From the NCBI GenBank assembly GCA_015065765.1, contig SVPP01000001.1:124001-188000 (forward strand): a DNA stretch of 64,000 nucleotides, in the 5' to 3' direction. Under the pieces are notes generated by a model. It ran no database searches. It was not told the origin of the DNA and was given only the letters and a program-made list of their open reading frames with translations. The stretch comes from Oscillospiraceae bacterium (lineage in GTDB: Bacteria > Bacillota > Clostridia > Oscillospirales > Acutalibacteraceae). Numbering within the stretch: the first letter of the stretch is position 1; each line of letters starts with the position of its first letter. The position numbers were made by a program, and so were the translations under genes. Positions 35,918 through 43,274 of this stretch are shown piece by piece.

Positions 35918-37361
35918 AATCATAAAGTTTTGCAAGACCGCCTTCAGAAGTCTCCTTATATGTCTTTGAAATGTCTCTTCCTGTTTCATACATAGTTTTG
36001 ATGACAAGGTCAAGAGAAATTTTTCGAGTATCGCTGAGGAAATTTGCAAGGTTAACGGCATTTATCGCTCTCATTGCTGCAACAGCATTTCTTTCTATGC
36101 AGGGAATCTGCACAAGACCGCGGATGGGATCGCAGGTAAGTCCTAAAAGGTGCTCTATTGCAATTTCTGCGGCATATTCGATTTGCTCTATGCTCAAGCC
36201 ATAAAGCTCAGCAAGAGCCGCTGAAGCCATCGCACAAGCCGTTCCTATTTCTGCCTGACAACCACAGACTGCACCGCTAATTGATGCATTTGTTTTTATG
36301 AGATTGCCAATTAAGCCCGCTGTGGCAATTGCATGAAGAATATCTTCGTCAGGGATTTCTCTTCTTTCGCTTACATACTTAAGAACTGCGGGCATAACAC
36401 CTGATGAACATGATGTAGGTGCTGTCACAATTTCCGCAAAAGCTGAGTTCTGTTCGCTAACCGCAAAGGCATATGAGCATACAAGTCTGTTTTCCTTTGT
36501 CTGGTGGCTTTCATCAATGTAATGCTGTCTGAAAAGAAATTTTGCTTTTCTCTGAACATTAAGACCGCCTAAAAGTACACCTGTAGTTTCAAGACCATCT
36601 TTAACGGACCTTTTCATAACTTCCCATATATTTCCAAGATAGTCCCAGATTTCTTTTCCTTCGACTTCTTCAACATACTCCCAGAGTTTTATGCCCTTTT
36701 CGCGACAATAAGCGGAAATCTCTGTGAACGTGCTATGCGGGTAAACCAACTCCCCTTCTGCCGCATCCTCACCGTAAACTTCAACAGAGCCGCCACCAAC
36801 GCTAATTATATATTTTTCATTGGTTATTTCACCGTTTTTAAGAGCGGTAAATTTCATTGTGTTCGGATGAGGCAGGTTTTCAGTATCAAGGTCAAAAACA
36901 ACCTCTGCACTCACAGGCAGAAATACACTTCTTATGAGACTGTCAACGCTGAAGACTCTGCCGAATTTTCCGAGAGAGCCATAAAGTACAACTTTGAACT
37001 TATCAGCATCTTTGTTCCTTGCTTTGAAAAGCCGTGAAGCTCGTTCAGGACCGATTGTATGAGAACTTGAAGGACCTCTTGCAACTGTATAAAGTTTTTT
37101 CAGCGAAAGCATTTTTCTGCATGGCTCAAAACTGAAGCTCATGTGTCTGAAATCTGCTTTTTCGCCTAATAATTCTTTAATGCTCACGTTCAGTATAGAA
37201 GAAAGAGGTTTTAAAAGTTCAATGCTCGGGTATGATTCACCGTTTTCCCATTTTGAAACAGCTCTGTTTGAAACAGAAAGCATTTTGCCAAGCTCGCTCT
37301 GTGTGATTTCCTCAATTTCTCTATGTCGTTTTATAATTTCACCAATATTCAACTTTTCCAT
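35916..37361 (-). CDS. Xre HTH domain fused to Fe-S L-serine dehydratase
   Basis: A 481-residue fusion. Residues 1-66 form an Xre/Cro helix-turn-helix (KRHREIEEITQSELGKML, then VSKWENGE). Residues about 86-481 are a complete single-chain iron-sulfur L-serine ammonia-lyase that converts serine to pyruvate and ammonia. GPSSSHT (96-102) starts the first catalytic half, and the second has SCSSGVMP, GCQAEIG and CDPIRGLVQIPC. The cluster cysteines C368, C410 and C421 have the 42- and 11-residue spacing of the Legionella enzyme as I recall it; its C-terminal Cys is absent here. The ATG follows an AAAGG site. The gene has its own promoter, with a palindrome in the spacer. Confidence 0.93.
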   Translation of the reverse strand: MEKLNIGEIIKRHREIEEITQSELGKMLSVSNRAVSKWENGESYPSIELLKPLSSILNVSIKELLGEKADFRHMSFSFEPCRKMLSLKKLYTVARGPSSSHTIGPERASRLFKARNKDADKFKVVLYGSLGKFGRVFSVDSLIRSVFLPVSAEVVFDLDTENLPHPNTMKFTALKNGEITNEKYIISVGGGSVEVYGEDAAEGELVYPHSTFTEISAYCREKGIKLWEYVEEVEGKEIWDYLGNIWEVMKRSVKDGLETTGVLLGGLNVQRKAKFLFRQHYIDESHQTKENRLVCSYAFAVSEQNSAFAEIVTAPTSCSSGVMPAVLKYVSERREIPDEDILHAIATAGLIGNLIKTNASISGAVCGCQAEIGTACAMASAALAELYGLSIEQIEYAAEIAIEHLLGLTCDPIRGLVQIPCIERNAVAAMRAINAVNLANFLSDTRKISLDLVIKTMYETGRDISKTYKETSEGGLAKLYD

Positions 37362-37385
37362 AATTTATTTTCCTTTGCCAATGTT

Positions 37386-37422
37386 AGTTGATAACAAATA
37401 TTCTATCAACTTTCAGTTGATA
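37386..37422. promoter_or_regulatory. Operator: three AGTTGATA half-sites
   Basis: AGTTGATA occurs at 37386-37393, inverted at 37404-37411, and direct again at 37415-37422. The last two form a perfect palindrome with a 3-base centre, which fills the spacer between the -35 and -10 of the serine dehydratase promoter. The likely ligand is the protein's own Xre domain, by inference. Confidence 0.72.
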
Positions 37423-37428
37423 TGTCAA
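37400..37428 (-). promoter_or_regulatory. Serine dehydratase promoter
   Basis: TTGACA (37428-37423), 17-base spacer and TAGAAT (37405-37400) on the minus strand. Binding at the palindrome in the spacer would block RNA polymerase. Confidence 0.85.
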
Positions 37429-37432
37429 TAAA

Positions 37433-37464
37433 AAAATCAACCGACTTTTACATCGGTTGATTTT
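37433..37464 (-). terminator. Terminator of the P-type ATPase gene
   Basis: The stem AAAATCAACCGA / TCGGTTGATTTT (37433-37444, 37453-37464) is followed on the minus strand by a T run. It sits 5 bases from the serine dehydratase -35 box and insulates the two genes. Confidence 0.9.
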
Positions 37465-37479
37465 GTGTTATAAAAAGAA

Positions 37480-40206
37480 TTATTTATTCTTTGCAACTTT
37501 TCTCTGGAAAGCTTTAACGATTTCAACAACAGGAATTACAAGGAATGCAAGACCGATTGAAATGCCGTATTCAGCCAGTGTAAGTGCGGGTTCCGTTGAG
37601 CCTGCTTCGATGAAGCCGAATGCACTTGCAAGGAAGGGAATTTCAATAATAGCTGTTGTGAGGAGAAGTGATGCGACCATAGCAGCGTAAAGAACAAAGT
37701 TGTGTGACTTCTGCTTAAATGCCATGCCGAGAACTGAACCTCTCTGTGAACGCATGTTGAATGAATGGAAGATTTCACACATTGACATTGTAAGGAATGC
37801 CATTGTCATGCCGTCTGAGCTGTCTGCGATATTTGTGAACTGGAAGTGAGCCATCGCCTGAGCAACATCGCCGAAGTGATGATAAAGCTCCATAAATTCA
37901 CCGATAAAGAACGCTGCAAGTGTAAGAATAGTTACGAGTGCACCTTGATAGAATACATCAACACCCATACCGCCTGCGAAGATGCCTTCATTGCTCTTTC
38001 TGGGCTTACGTTGCATGATATCTCTTTCAGGCTTTTCAAGACCGAGAGCAAGAGCAGGAATACTGTCTGTTACAAGGTTGATGAAAAGAAGATGAACAGG
38101 TTTGAGAATTGTAAAGTTAAGAATTGTTGCTGTAAAGATTGAAAGAACTTCTGAAAGGTTTGAACCGAGAAGGAACTGGATAGCCTTTCTGATGTTATCA
38201 TAAATTCTTCTGCCTTCTGAAACTGCAGAAACAATTGTTGCAAAGTTATCGTCAGCAAGAACCATGTCAGCAACGTTCTTAGTAACGTCAGTACCTGTAA
38301 TACCCATACCAACACCGATGTCTGCACTCTTGATTGAGGGAGCATCGTTAACACCGTCACCGGTCATAGCAGTAATCATGCCTTTTGCACGCCATGCATT
38401 GACAATTCTTGTTTTGTGTTCAGGCTGAACACGGGCATAAACTCTGAACTCAGTAACTCTTTCAGCAAATTCTTCATCACTGATTTCGTCAAGCTGAGCA
38501 CCTGTGATAGCTGCAGAATCGTTTTCAATTATGCCAAGCTGAACCGCAATAGCAACAGCTGTATCTTTATGGTCACCTGTGATCATGATAGGTGTGATAC
38601 CTGCAGAGCGACACTCTGCAATAGCATCTTTAACTTCAGGACGAGCAGGGTCAATCATGCCTGTAAGACCGATAAATACAAGGTTTTCTTCAAGTGCTTC
38701 TGGCTCAAAAGAAGCAGGAGCTGAGTCATATTTCTTATATGAGCAAGCAAGAACGCGAAGTGCCTGATCAGCCATACGCTTATTGTCTTTGAGTGCCTGA
38801 GCTTTGAGTTCTTCTGTAAATTCAACAACCTGACCGTCAACTTCCGCATATTTACATCTGCCAAGAATAACGTCGGGAGCACCTTTTGTATACTGAATGA
38901 TTTCACCGTCAATGTTATGAACGGTTGACATCATTTTTCTGCCCGAATCGAAAGGAGCTTCACCGATTCTGGGAGCGGTTTTAACAAGGTCATTTTTATT
39001 GAAGCCAAGAGCATTTGCATAGTTTACAAGAGCTGCTTCAGTAGGCTCACCGGTTACAACGCCGTCTTCATCAATTGATGCGTCACAGCAAAGTGCCATA
39101 GCCTTTGAAAGAAGCTCCTCGTTGTCACCGTAATGGTCAACAACTGTCATTTTATTCTGAGTAAGTGTACCTGTTTTGTCAGAACAGATTATCTGAGCAC
39201 AACCGAGTGTTTCAACTGCTGTAAGCTTTCTGATAATTGCGTTTTTCTTTGACATATTTGTAACGCCGATTGAAAGAACGATTGTAACAACAGCAGCAAG
39301 ACCTTCAGGAATAGCAGCAACAGCAAGTGAAACCGCAACCATGAAGCTGTTCAGAACTACTTCAAAACCTAAACCGCCTTTGAAATAAGCTGTAACCATC
39401 TGGAAAATGAAAAGGAATACACAGATACCGAGAACGAGATATGTGAGAATTTTTGAAAGCTGAGCAAGCTTGATCTGGAGAGGAGTCTGACTTTCTTCAG
39501 CCTGAGCGATAGCATCAGCGATCTTGCCCATTTCAGTATCCATACCTGTAGCAACTACAACAGCTTTACCGCGACCGTAAACAACTGTTGAACCCATGTA
39601 AGCCATATTCTTTCTGTCACCGAGGGAAACTTCATTGTTATCGCCACCCATAAGAGTATCGATAATTTTGCCCACAGGAACAGATTCACCTGTAAGAGCA
39701 GCTTCTTCGATTTTCATGCTTGCAGATTCAAAGATACGGCAGTCAGCAGGAACTGCGTCACCTGCTTCAAGGAGGACAACGTCACCAACAACAAGATCCT
39801 CACTTCTGACAGATGTTATTTTACCGTCACGAAGAACCTTGGATGTTGCGGCAGACATTTCCTGCAGAGCTTCAATAGCAGCTTCGGCTTTACTTTCCTG
39901 AATAACACCGAGAACTGTGTTGATAACAACAACCACAAGAATAATAACTGTGTCTGTGGGGAAACCAAAACCATGCTCGACCCACTCAGTAACAGCAGAG
40001 ATAACTGCAGCTACAATAAGAATAATAATCATGGGGTCGGAAAGCTGTTCAAGAACACGCTGGAAAACAGTTTTCTTTTTGCCTTCCTTCAATTTGTTCT
40101 TGCCATTGGCTTCCAGTCTTTTTTCTGCCTCTGCAGATGAAAGACCATTTTCGCTTGATGAAATGTTTTTGAACACTTCACCAATTTCCTGAAGATAATA
40201 CTTCAT
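37480..40206 (-). CDS. P-type cation ATPase, probable Mn2+ (or Ca2+) exporter
   Basis: A 908-residue type IIA P-type ATPase with ten predicted helices. Phosphorylation is at Asp343 in CSDKTGTLT; PEGL (300-303) is the M4 ion site, TGES the actuator motif, and TGDGVNDAP the hinge. In M5 and M6, SNLSEVL and NLVTDSIPALALG keep the Asn/Glu and Asp positions of calcium pumps. Similarity alone would say Ca2+, but the gene is preceded by what reads as a manganese riboswitch, so Mn2+ export or dual Ca2+/Mn2+ export is likelier, as for Lactococcus YoaB. GGAAGG lies 7 bases before the ATG. Confidence 0.93.
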   Translation of the reverse strand: MKYYLQEIGEVFKNISSSENGLSSAEAEKRLEANGKNKLKEGKKKTVFQRVLEQLSDPMIIILIVAAVISAVTEWVEHGFGFPTDTVIILVVVVINTVLGVIQESKAEAAIEALQEMSAATSKVLRDGKITSVRSEDLVVGDVVLLEAGDAVPADCRIFESASMKIEEAALTGESVPVGKIIDTLMGGDNNEVSLGDRKNMAYMGSTVVYGRGKAVVVATGMDTEMGKIADAIAQAEESQTPLQIKLAQLSKILTYLVLGICVFLFIFQMVTAYFKGGLGFEVVLNSFMVAVSLAVAAIPEGLAAVVTIVLSIGVTNMSKKNAIIRKLTAVETLGCAQIICSDKTGTLTQNKMTVVDHYGDNEELLSKAMALCCDASIDEDGVVTGEPTEAALVNYANALGFNKNDLVKTAPRIGEAPFDSGRKMMSTVHNIDGEIIQYTKGAPDVILGRCKYAEVDGQVVEFTEELKAQALKDNKRMADQALRVLACSYKKYDSAPASFEPEALEENLVFIGLTGMIDPARPEVKDAIAECRSAGITPIMITGDHKDTAVAIAVQLGIIENDSAAITGAQLDEISDEEFAERVTEFRVYARVQPEHKTRIVNAWRAKGMITAMTGDGVNDAPSIKSADIGVGMGITGTDVTKNVADMVLADDNFATIVSAVSEGRRIYDNIRKAIQFLLGSNLSEVLSIFTATILNFTILKPVHLLFINLVTDSIPALALGLEKPERDIMQRKPRKSNEGIFAGGMGVDVFYQGALVTILTLAAFFIGEFMELYHHFGDVAQAMAHFQFTNIADSSDGMTMAFLTMSMCEIFHSFNMRSQRGSVLGMAFKQKSHNFVLYAAMVASLLLTTAIIEIPFLASAFGFIEAGSTEPALTLAEYGISIGLAFLVIPVVEIVKAFQRKVAKNK

Positions 40207-40272
40207 CTTTTGACCTTCCTTTCATATTTTAAATATCTTAAAATATTATGTCCTATATCAACAAGGGGTATT

Positions 40273-40315
40273 AAAAAAAGACCTTTAACAGAGTAAGTGC
40301 TCTGTTAAAGGTCTT
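40273..40315 (-). terminator. Riboswitch expression-platform terminator
   Basis: On the minus strand a 15-16 bp stem (AAGACCTTTAACAGAG pairing with CTCTGTTAAAGGTCTT) is followed by a T run. Its 5' arm includes the 3' strand of riboswitch helix P1, so the two structures exclude each other. Metal binding would therefore favour read-through into the ATPase. Confidence 0.9.
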
Positions 40316-40398
40316 GCTTCCTGAATCAAAGGTTCATCTGCCAGCCGGTAAACCGACGATTGTTGACAGAGAATTTTCAAAGCTACTCCCCTATAACA
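40303..40398 (-). promoter_or_regulatory. yybP-ykoY (manganese) riboswitch aptamer
   Basis: The minus-strand RNA starts with TGTTATAGG, has the hallmark GGGGAGTAGC, then a second conserved stretch CGTCGG...ACCGGCTGGCA, and closes with GACCTTTAACA, which pairs with the start to form P1 (one mismatch). These are the core elements of the yybP-ykoY family, which senses Mn2+. It lies between a promoter and the terminator 5' of the P-type ATPase. Confidence 0.88.
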
Positions 40399-40404
40399 AT
40401 ATAT

Positions 40405-40433
40405 ATGATACCAAATTATTCTATAAATGTCAA
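40405..40433 (-). promoter_or_regulatory. Promoter of the riboswitch-ATPase transcript
   Basis: TTGACA (40433-40428), 17-base spacer and TATCAT (40410-40405). The start point would be only a few bases before the aptamer. Confidence 0.82.
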
Positions 40434-40471
40434 GATTTTTTGAGGATTTTCACAAAGAGTTAACACCACAT

Positions 40472-42007
40472 TCACACTCCCGGAATAAGAAGCATACACT
40501 TTTCCGAAACTGTAGAATTATTTATCTCGTTTTCCGATTTTATTGCGTCAACCGTAGTACCGAATTTTCTCGCGATGTTCCACAGAAGTTCACCGTCATC
40601 AGGAAAATAAATTGTCAGGACAGAATATTTTTTCTCTTTGACCTCTGCTGTATCACACTGAATATCTGTGAGGATTTCACCTGTCGTTTTTCTTGAAAGC
40701 GATGTATGAAGTCTCATTTCAACGCGAAGGTCAATTTTGTTACTGTCACTGAGAACAAAACCTGCTGCACTGACAATCGCATCCGCATTGCAGATTAAAT
40801 TTTTGCATCCGCCTTCAATATTCTTTACTTTTTCGAAGCTTACGTTTCTCTCAGCATAAAATGGCTGACCAGATGTATCAACTGCAAGAACAGAAACCAT
40901 TGTGCTTCCGATAATTTTCAATTCGTCACCGGCGCAGGTATAAGTTGTTACAACATCATCGCACCATACACTGATAATTTCCTTTACAGATATATTCAGA
41001 AACTCTTCGCTTTTCTTCACCATAATAAGCTCATCAGTATTCTGAATAATTTTCTCAAAGGTTACAAGTTTTTTCTCACATTTCACATTATAAAGAGTTG
41101 AGTAGCAATCACTCGGGAACAATGAATCAACCTTTTTGTCAGCCTTAATTACAGCAGAAATTACTGCTGTCACATCAAAAAGACGTTTTTCACCCGATGA
41201 ATCTGCTTTTGGAATTATGTTAAGAGACGAAACAGACAGTTTTGCTGAGTAATCCGATGTTTCTTCTATTCCGTCAAGCTCAATAATCTGACTGACAGGC
41301 ATAGAATTTTCATATGTTTCATAACCACCATCAGAGTTATCTTTGCAGTAAAGAATTGAAACACTCGCCTCGCCCTTTATCAGCAATTTGTTTGCAATTA
41401 CTTTGATTTCGCTGACTATGGGTGTAGCTTTCTGTCTGATAATCTGTCTTACGGGTGCTTTTGATTTTCCGATTTCCATAACTTCGTTCAGTGTAAAATC
41501 TTTTACTGTCTGACCGATAAAATCTGAGGCAGAATCAAAATTTTTAAGAAGCTGAATTCCGCAATTTTCAGCATCGGAAATCAGTTCAACTTCTTTCTTA
41601 CATGTAATTCTGATACTAACTCCCGCAGATGCATGAATGTCAATTCTTCTCTGTGACACTGCCCTCGTGTTAGCGTATGCAGTTTTCAATTTCACATCAC
41701 ACACAGGATTGTCAATCTGTTTTCCAAGCTCAATTGTTTTTGAGAACGGAAAAGTTTTGTCATAGCAGAAAATATTATTGTTATCGTCTACATAAATAAC
41801 CTGAACAAAAGCGTTTGCATCAATTGTCACCCTGTCTCCCACACATTGAGCAGATGTAAGGCAAGGCGTTACCATGCATTTCAGAATTCTTTTGATGTCA
41901 GGACAATAATCAGGAAGAGTAATGTCACCGTCCACTGACTGTTCTGATGTGTTTTCAAACATAAGCTCGCATGTATTGAGTAATTCTTTTTTTAATTTTA
42001 TTTCCAT
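40472..42007 (-). CDS. DUF3794/LysM protein, SipL-like spore morphogenesis factor
   Basis: A 511-residue protein with repeated DUF3794 beta-rich modules (about 1-450; each has a stretch on the pattern GDITLPDYCPDI or KGEASVSILY) and a C-terminal LysM domain (about 460-511: IARKFGTTVDAIKSENEI). This is the architecture of SipL, which in Clostridioides difficile binds SpoIVA and helps set the spore coat around the forespore. It is a single gene. Its ATG has an AAGGAG site. The SipL name is an inference from architecture. Confidence 0.88.
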   Translation of the reverse strand: MEIKLKKELLNTCELMFENTSEQSVDGDITLPDYCPDIKRILKCMVTPCLTSAQCVGDRVTIDANAFVQVIYVDDNNNIFCYDKTFPFSKTIELGKQIDNPVCDVKLKTAYANTRAVSQRRIDIHASAGVSIRITCKKEVELISDAENCGIQLLKNFDSASDFIGQTVKDFTLNEVMEIGKSKAPVRQIIRQKATPIVSEIKVIANKLLIKGEASVSILYCKDNSDGGYETYENSMPVSQIIELDGIEETSDYSAKLSVSSLNIIPKADSSGEKRLFDVTAVISAVIKADKKVDSLFPSDCYSTLYNVKCEKKLVTFEKIIQNTDELIMVKKSEEFLNISVKEIISVWCDDVVTTYTCAGDELKIIGSTMVSVLAVDTSGQPFYAERNVSFEKVKNIEGGCKNLICNADAIVSAAGFVLSDSNKIDLRVEMRLHTSLSRKTTGEILTDIQCDTAEVKEKKYSVLTIYFPDDGELLWNIARKFGTTVDAIKSENEINNSTVSEKCMLLIPGV

Positions 42008-42040
42008 AATTCCGACTCCTTTTTATAAATTCTTTGTAAA

Positions 42041-42069
42041 AGAATATGTAAAAAAGTACTGATTTATGA
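42041..42069 (-). promoter_or_regulatory. Possible sigma-E promoter of the sipL-like gene
   Basis: TCATAAA (42069-42063), 14 bases, then CATATTCT (42048-42041) on the minus strand resembles a sigma-E promoter. No vegetative promoter is evident in this gap. Confidence 0.3.
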
Positions 42070-42136
42070 CTGACAAGCAGGAATTTTCCACCAGAGATAG
42101 AGAAAGAGTATGAGTTATATTCAGAGAAAGAAAATG

Positions 42137-42162
42137 CCGCTTTCCCGAGAATAGGAAAGCGG
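42137..42162 (-). terminator. Terminator downstream of pfkA
   Basis: The stem CCGCTTTCC / GGAAAGCGG (42137-42145, 42154-42162) is followed on the minus strand by ATTTTCTTTC. It ends the pfkA transcript. Confidence 0.7.
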
Positions 42163-42206
42163 TTTGAAAAGACACAATTATTTATTTTAATAAAATTGAT
42201 TTTTGC

Positions 42207-43166
42207 TCAGATTGAGATTTCGTGTGCAATCTGATAATATTCATCGTTGAGAGATTTCTTCATCTGAAGAGCTTCAAAGATATCATAGTCAACAATTTTG
42301 TCATCCTTAACTGCGATAACGCGGTTGCCGATACCATCCATGAGAAGTTTCACAGCCTTGTTACCCATAATACTTGCCATAACTCTGTCGCGTACTGTGG
42401 GTGAGCCGCCTCTCTGGATATGACCGAGGATTGTTGAACGGCATTCAACACCTGTTTCTTCTTCAATTCTCTTTGCAAGATTTGCAACACCGCCGATGCC
42501 CTCAGCAACAACGATAACGAAATGTCTCTTGCCTGTTTTGAGAGTTTTCTTCATTCTTGCAATAACGTCTGCAAGGTCATAGGGTTTTTCGGGAACGATG
42601 ATATATGTTGCACCAACTGCAATACCACCTTCAAGAGCAAGGTAGCCTGCGCTTCTGCCCATAACTTCTACAACTGTGCATCTGTCATGAGATTCTGATG
42701 TATCACGTACTCTGTCAACTGTCTGCATAATTGTGTTGAGACATGTGTCAAAGCCGATTGTGTAATCTGTGCAAGCGATATCGTTATCAATTGTTCCGGG
42801 AACACCGATGCAGGGAATTCCTCTGAGAGACAGATCTCTTGCGCCTCTGAAAGAACCGTCACCACCGATAACAACGATGCCTTCGATTCCTCTTCTCTGG
42901 CAAGTCTCGATTGCAGCCTGCATGCCTTCCTCAGTTTTGAAGTTAAGGCTTCTTGCTGAGTGAAGAACTGTACCGCCACGGTCGATAATATCAGAAACAG
43001 TTCTTAAATCCATTTCAAACATATCATCTTCCATAAGACCATTATAGCCACGGTTAATACCGTAGATGTTCATTCCTTTTTCACAAGCTGTTCTTACCAC
43101 TGCACGGATACAGGCGTTCATGCCCGGTGCGTCGCCGCCGCTTGTCAATACTGCGATAGTTTTCAT
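42207..43166 (-). CDS. pfkA: ATP-dependent 6-phosphofructokinase
   Basis: The 319-residue glycolytic enzyme phosphorylates fructose-6-phosphate. VLTSGGDAPGMNA is the ATP-binding start, GGDGSF and the catalytic TIDNDI follow, with MGRSAGYLAL and ILGHIQRGGSP further on. These residues fit the ATP-dependent, allosteric bacterial form. It follows dnaE by 108 bases and has a promoter of its own. Confidence 0.97.
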   Translation of the reverse strand: MKTIAVLTSGGDAPGMNACIRAVVRTACEKGMNIYGINRGYNGLMEDDMFEMDLRTVSDIIDRGGTVLHSARSLNFKTEEGMQAAIETCQRRGIEGIVVIGGDGSFRGARDLSLRGIPCIGVPGTIDNDIACTDYTIGFDTCLNTIMQTVDRVRDTSESHDRCTVVEVMGRSAGYLALEGGIAVGATYIIVPEKPYDLADVIARMKKTLKTGKRHFVIVVAEGIGGVANLAKRIEEETGVECRSTILGHIQRGGSPTVRDRVMASIMGNKAVKLLMDGIGNRVIAVKDDKIVDYDIFEALQMKKSLNDEYYQIAHEISI

Positions 43167-43201
43167 TCTACATACCCCTTGGTTAAAAATTATTACAATA
43201 T

Positions 43202-43230
43202 ATCATAAACTAATATGCGACAAAGTTCAA
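43202..43230 (-). promoter_or_regulatory. pfkA promoter
   Basis: TTGAAC (43230-43225), 17-base spacer and TATGAT (43207-43202), about 36 bases before the pfkA start. Confidence 0.7.
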
Positions 43231-43274
43231 GACCTTTTTGCAAATTTTTCTAAAATTTATAGAATATTATACCA

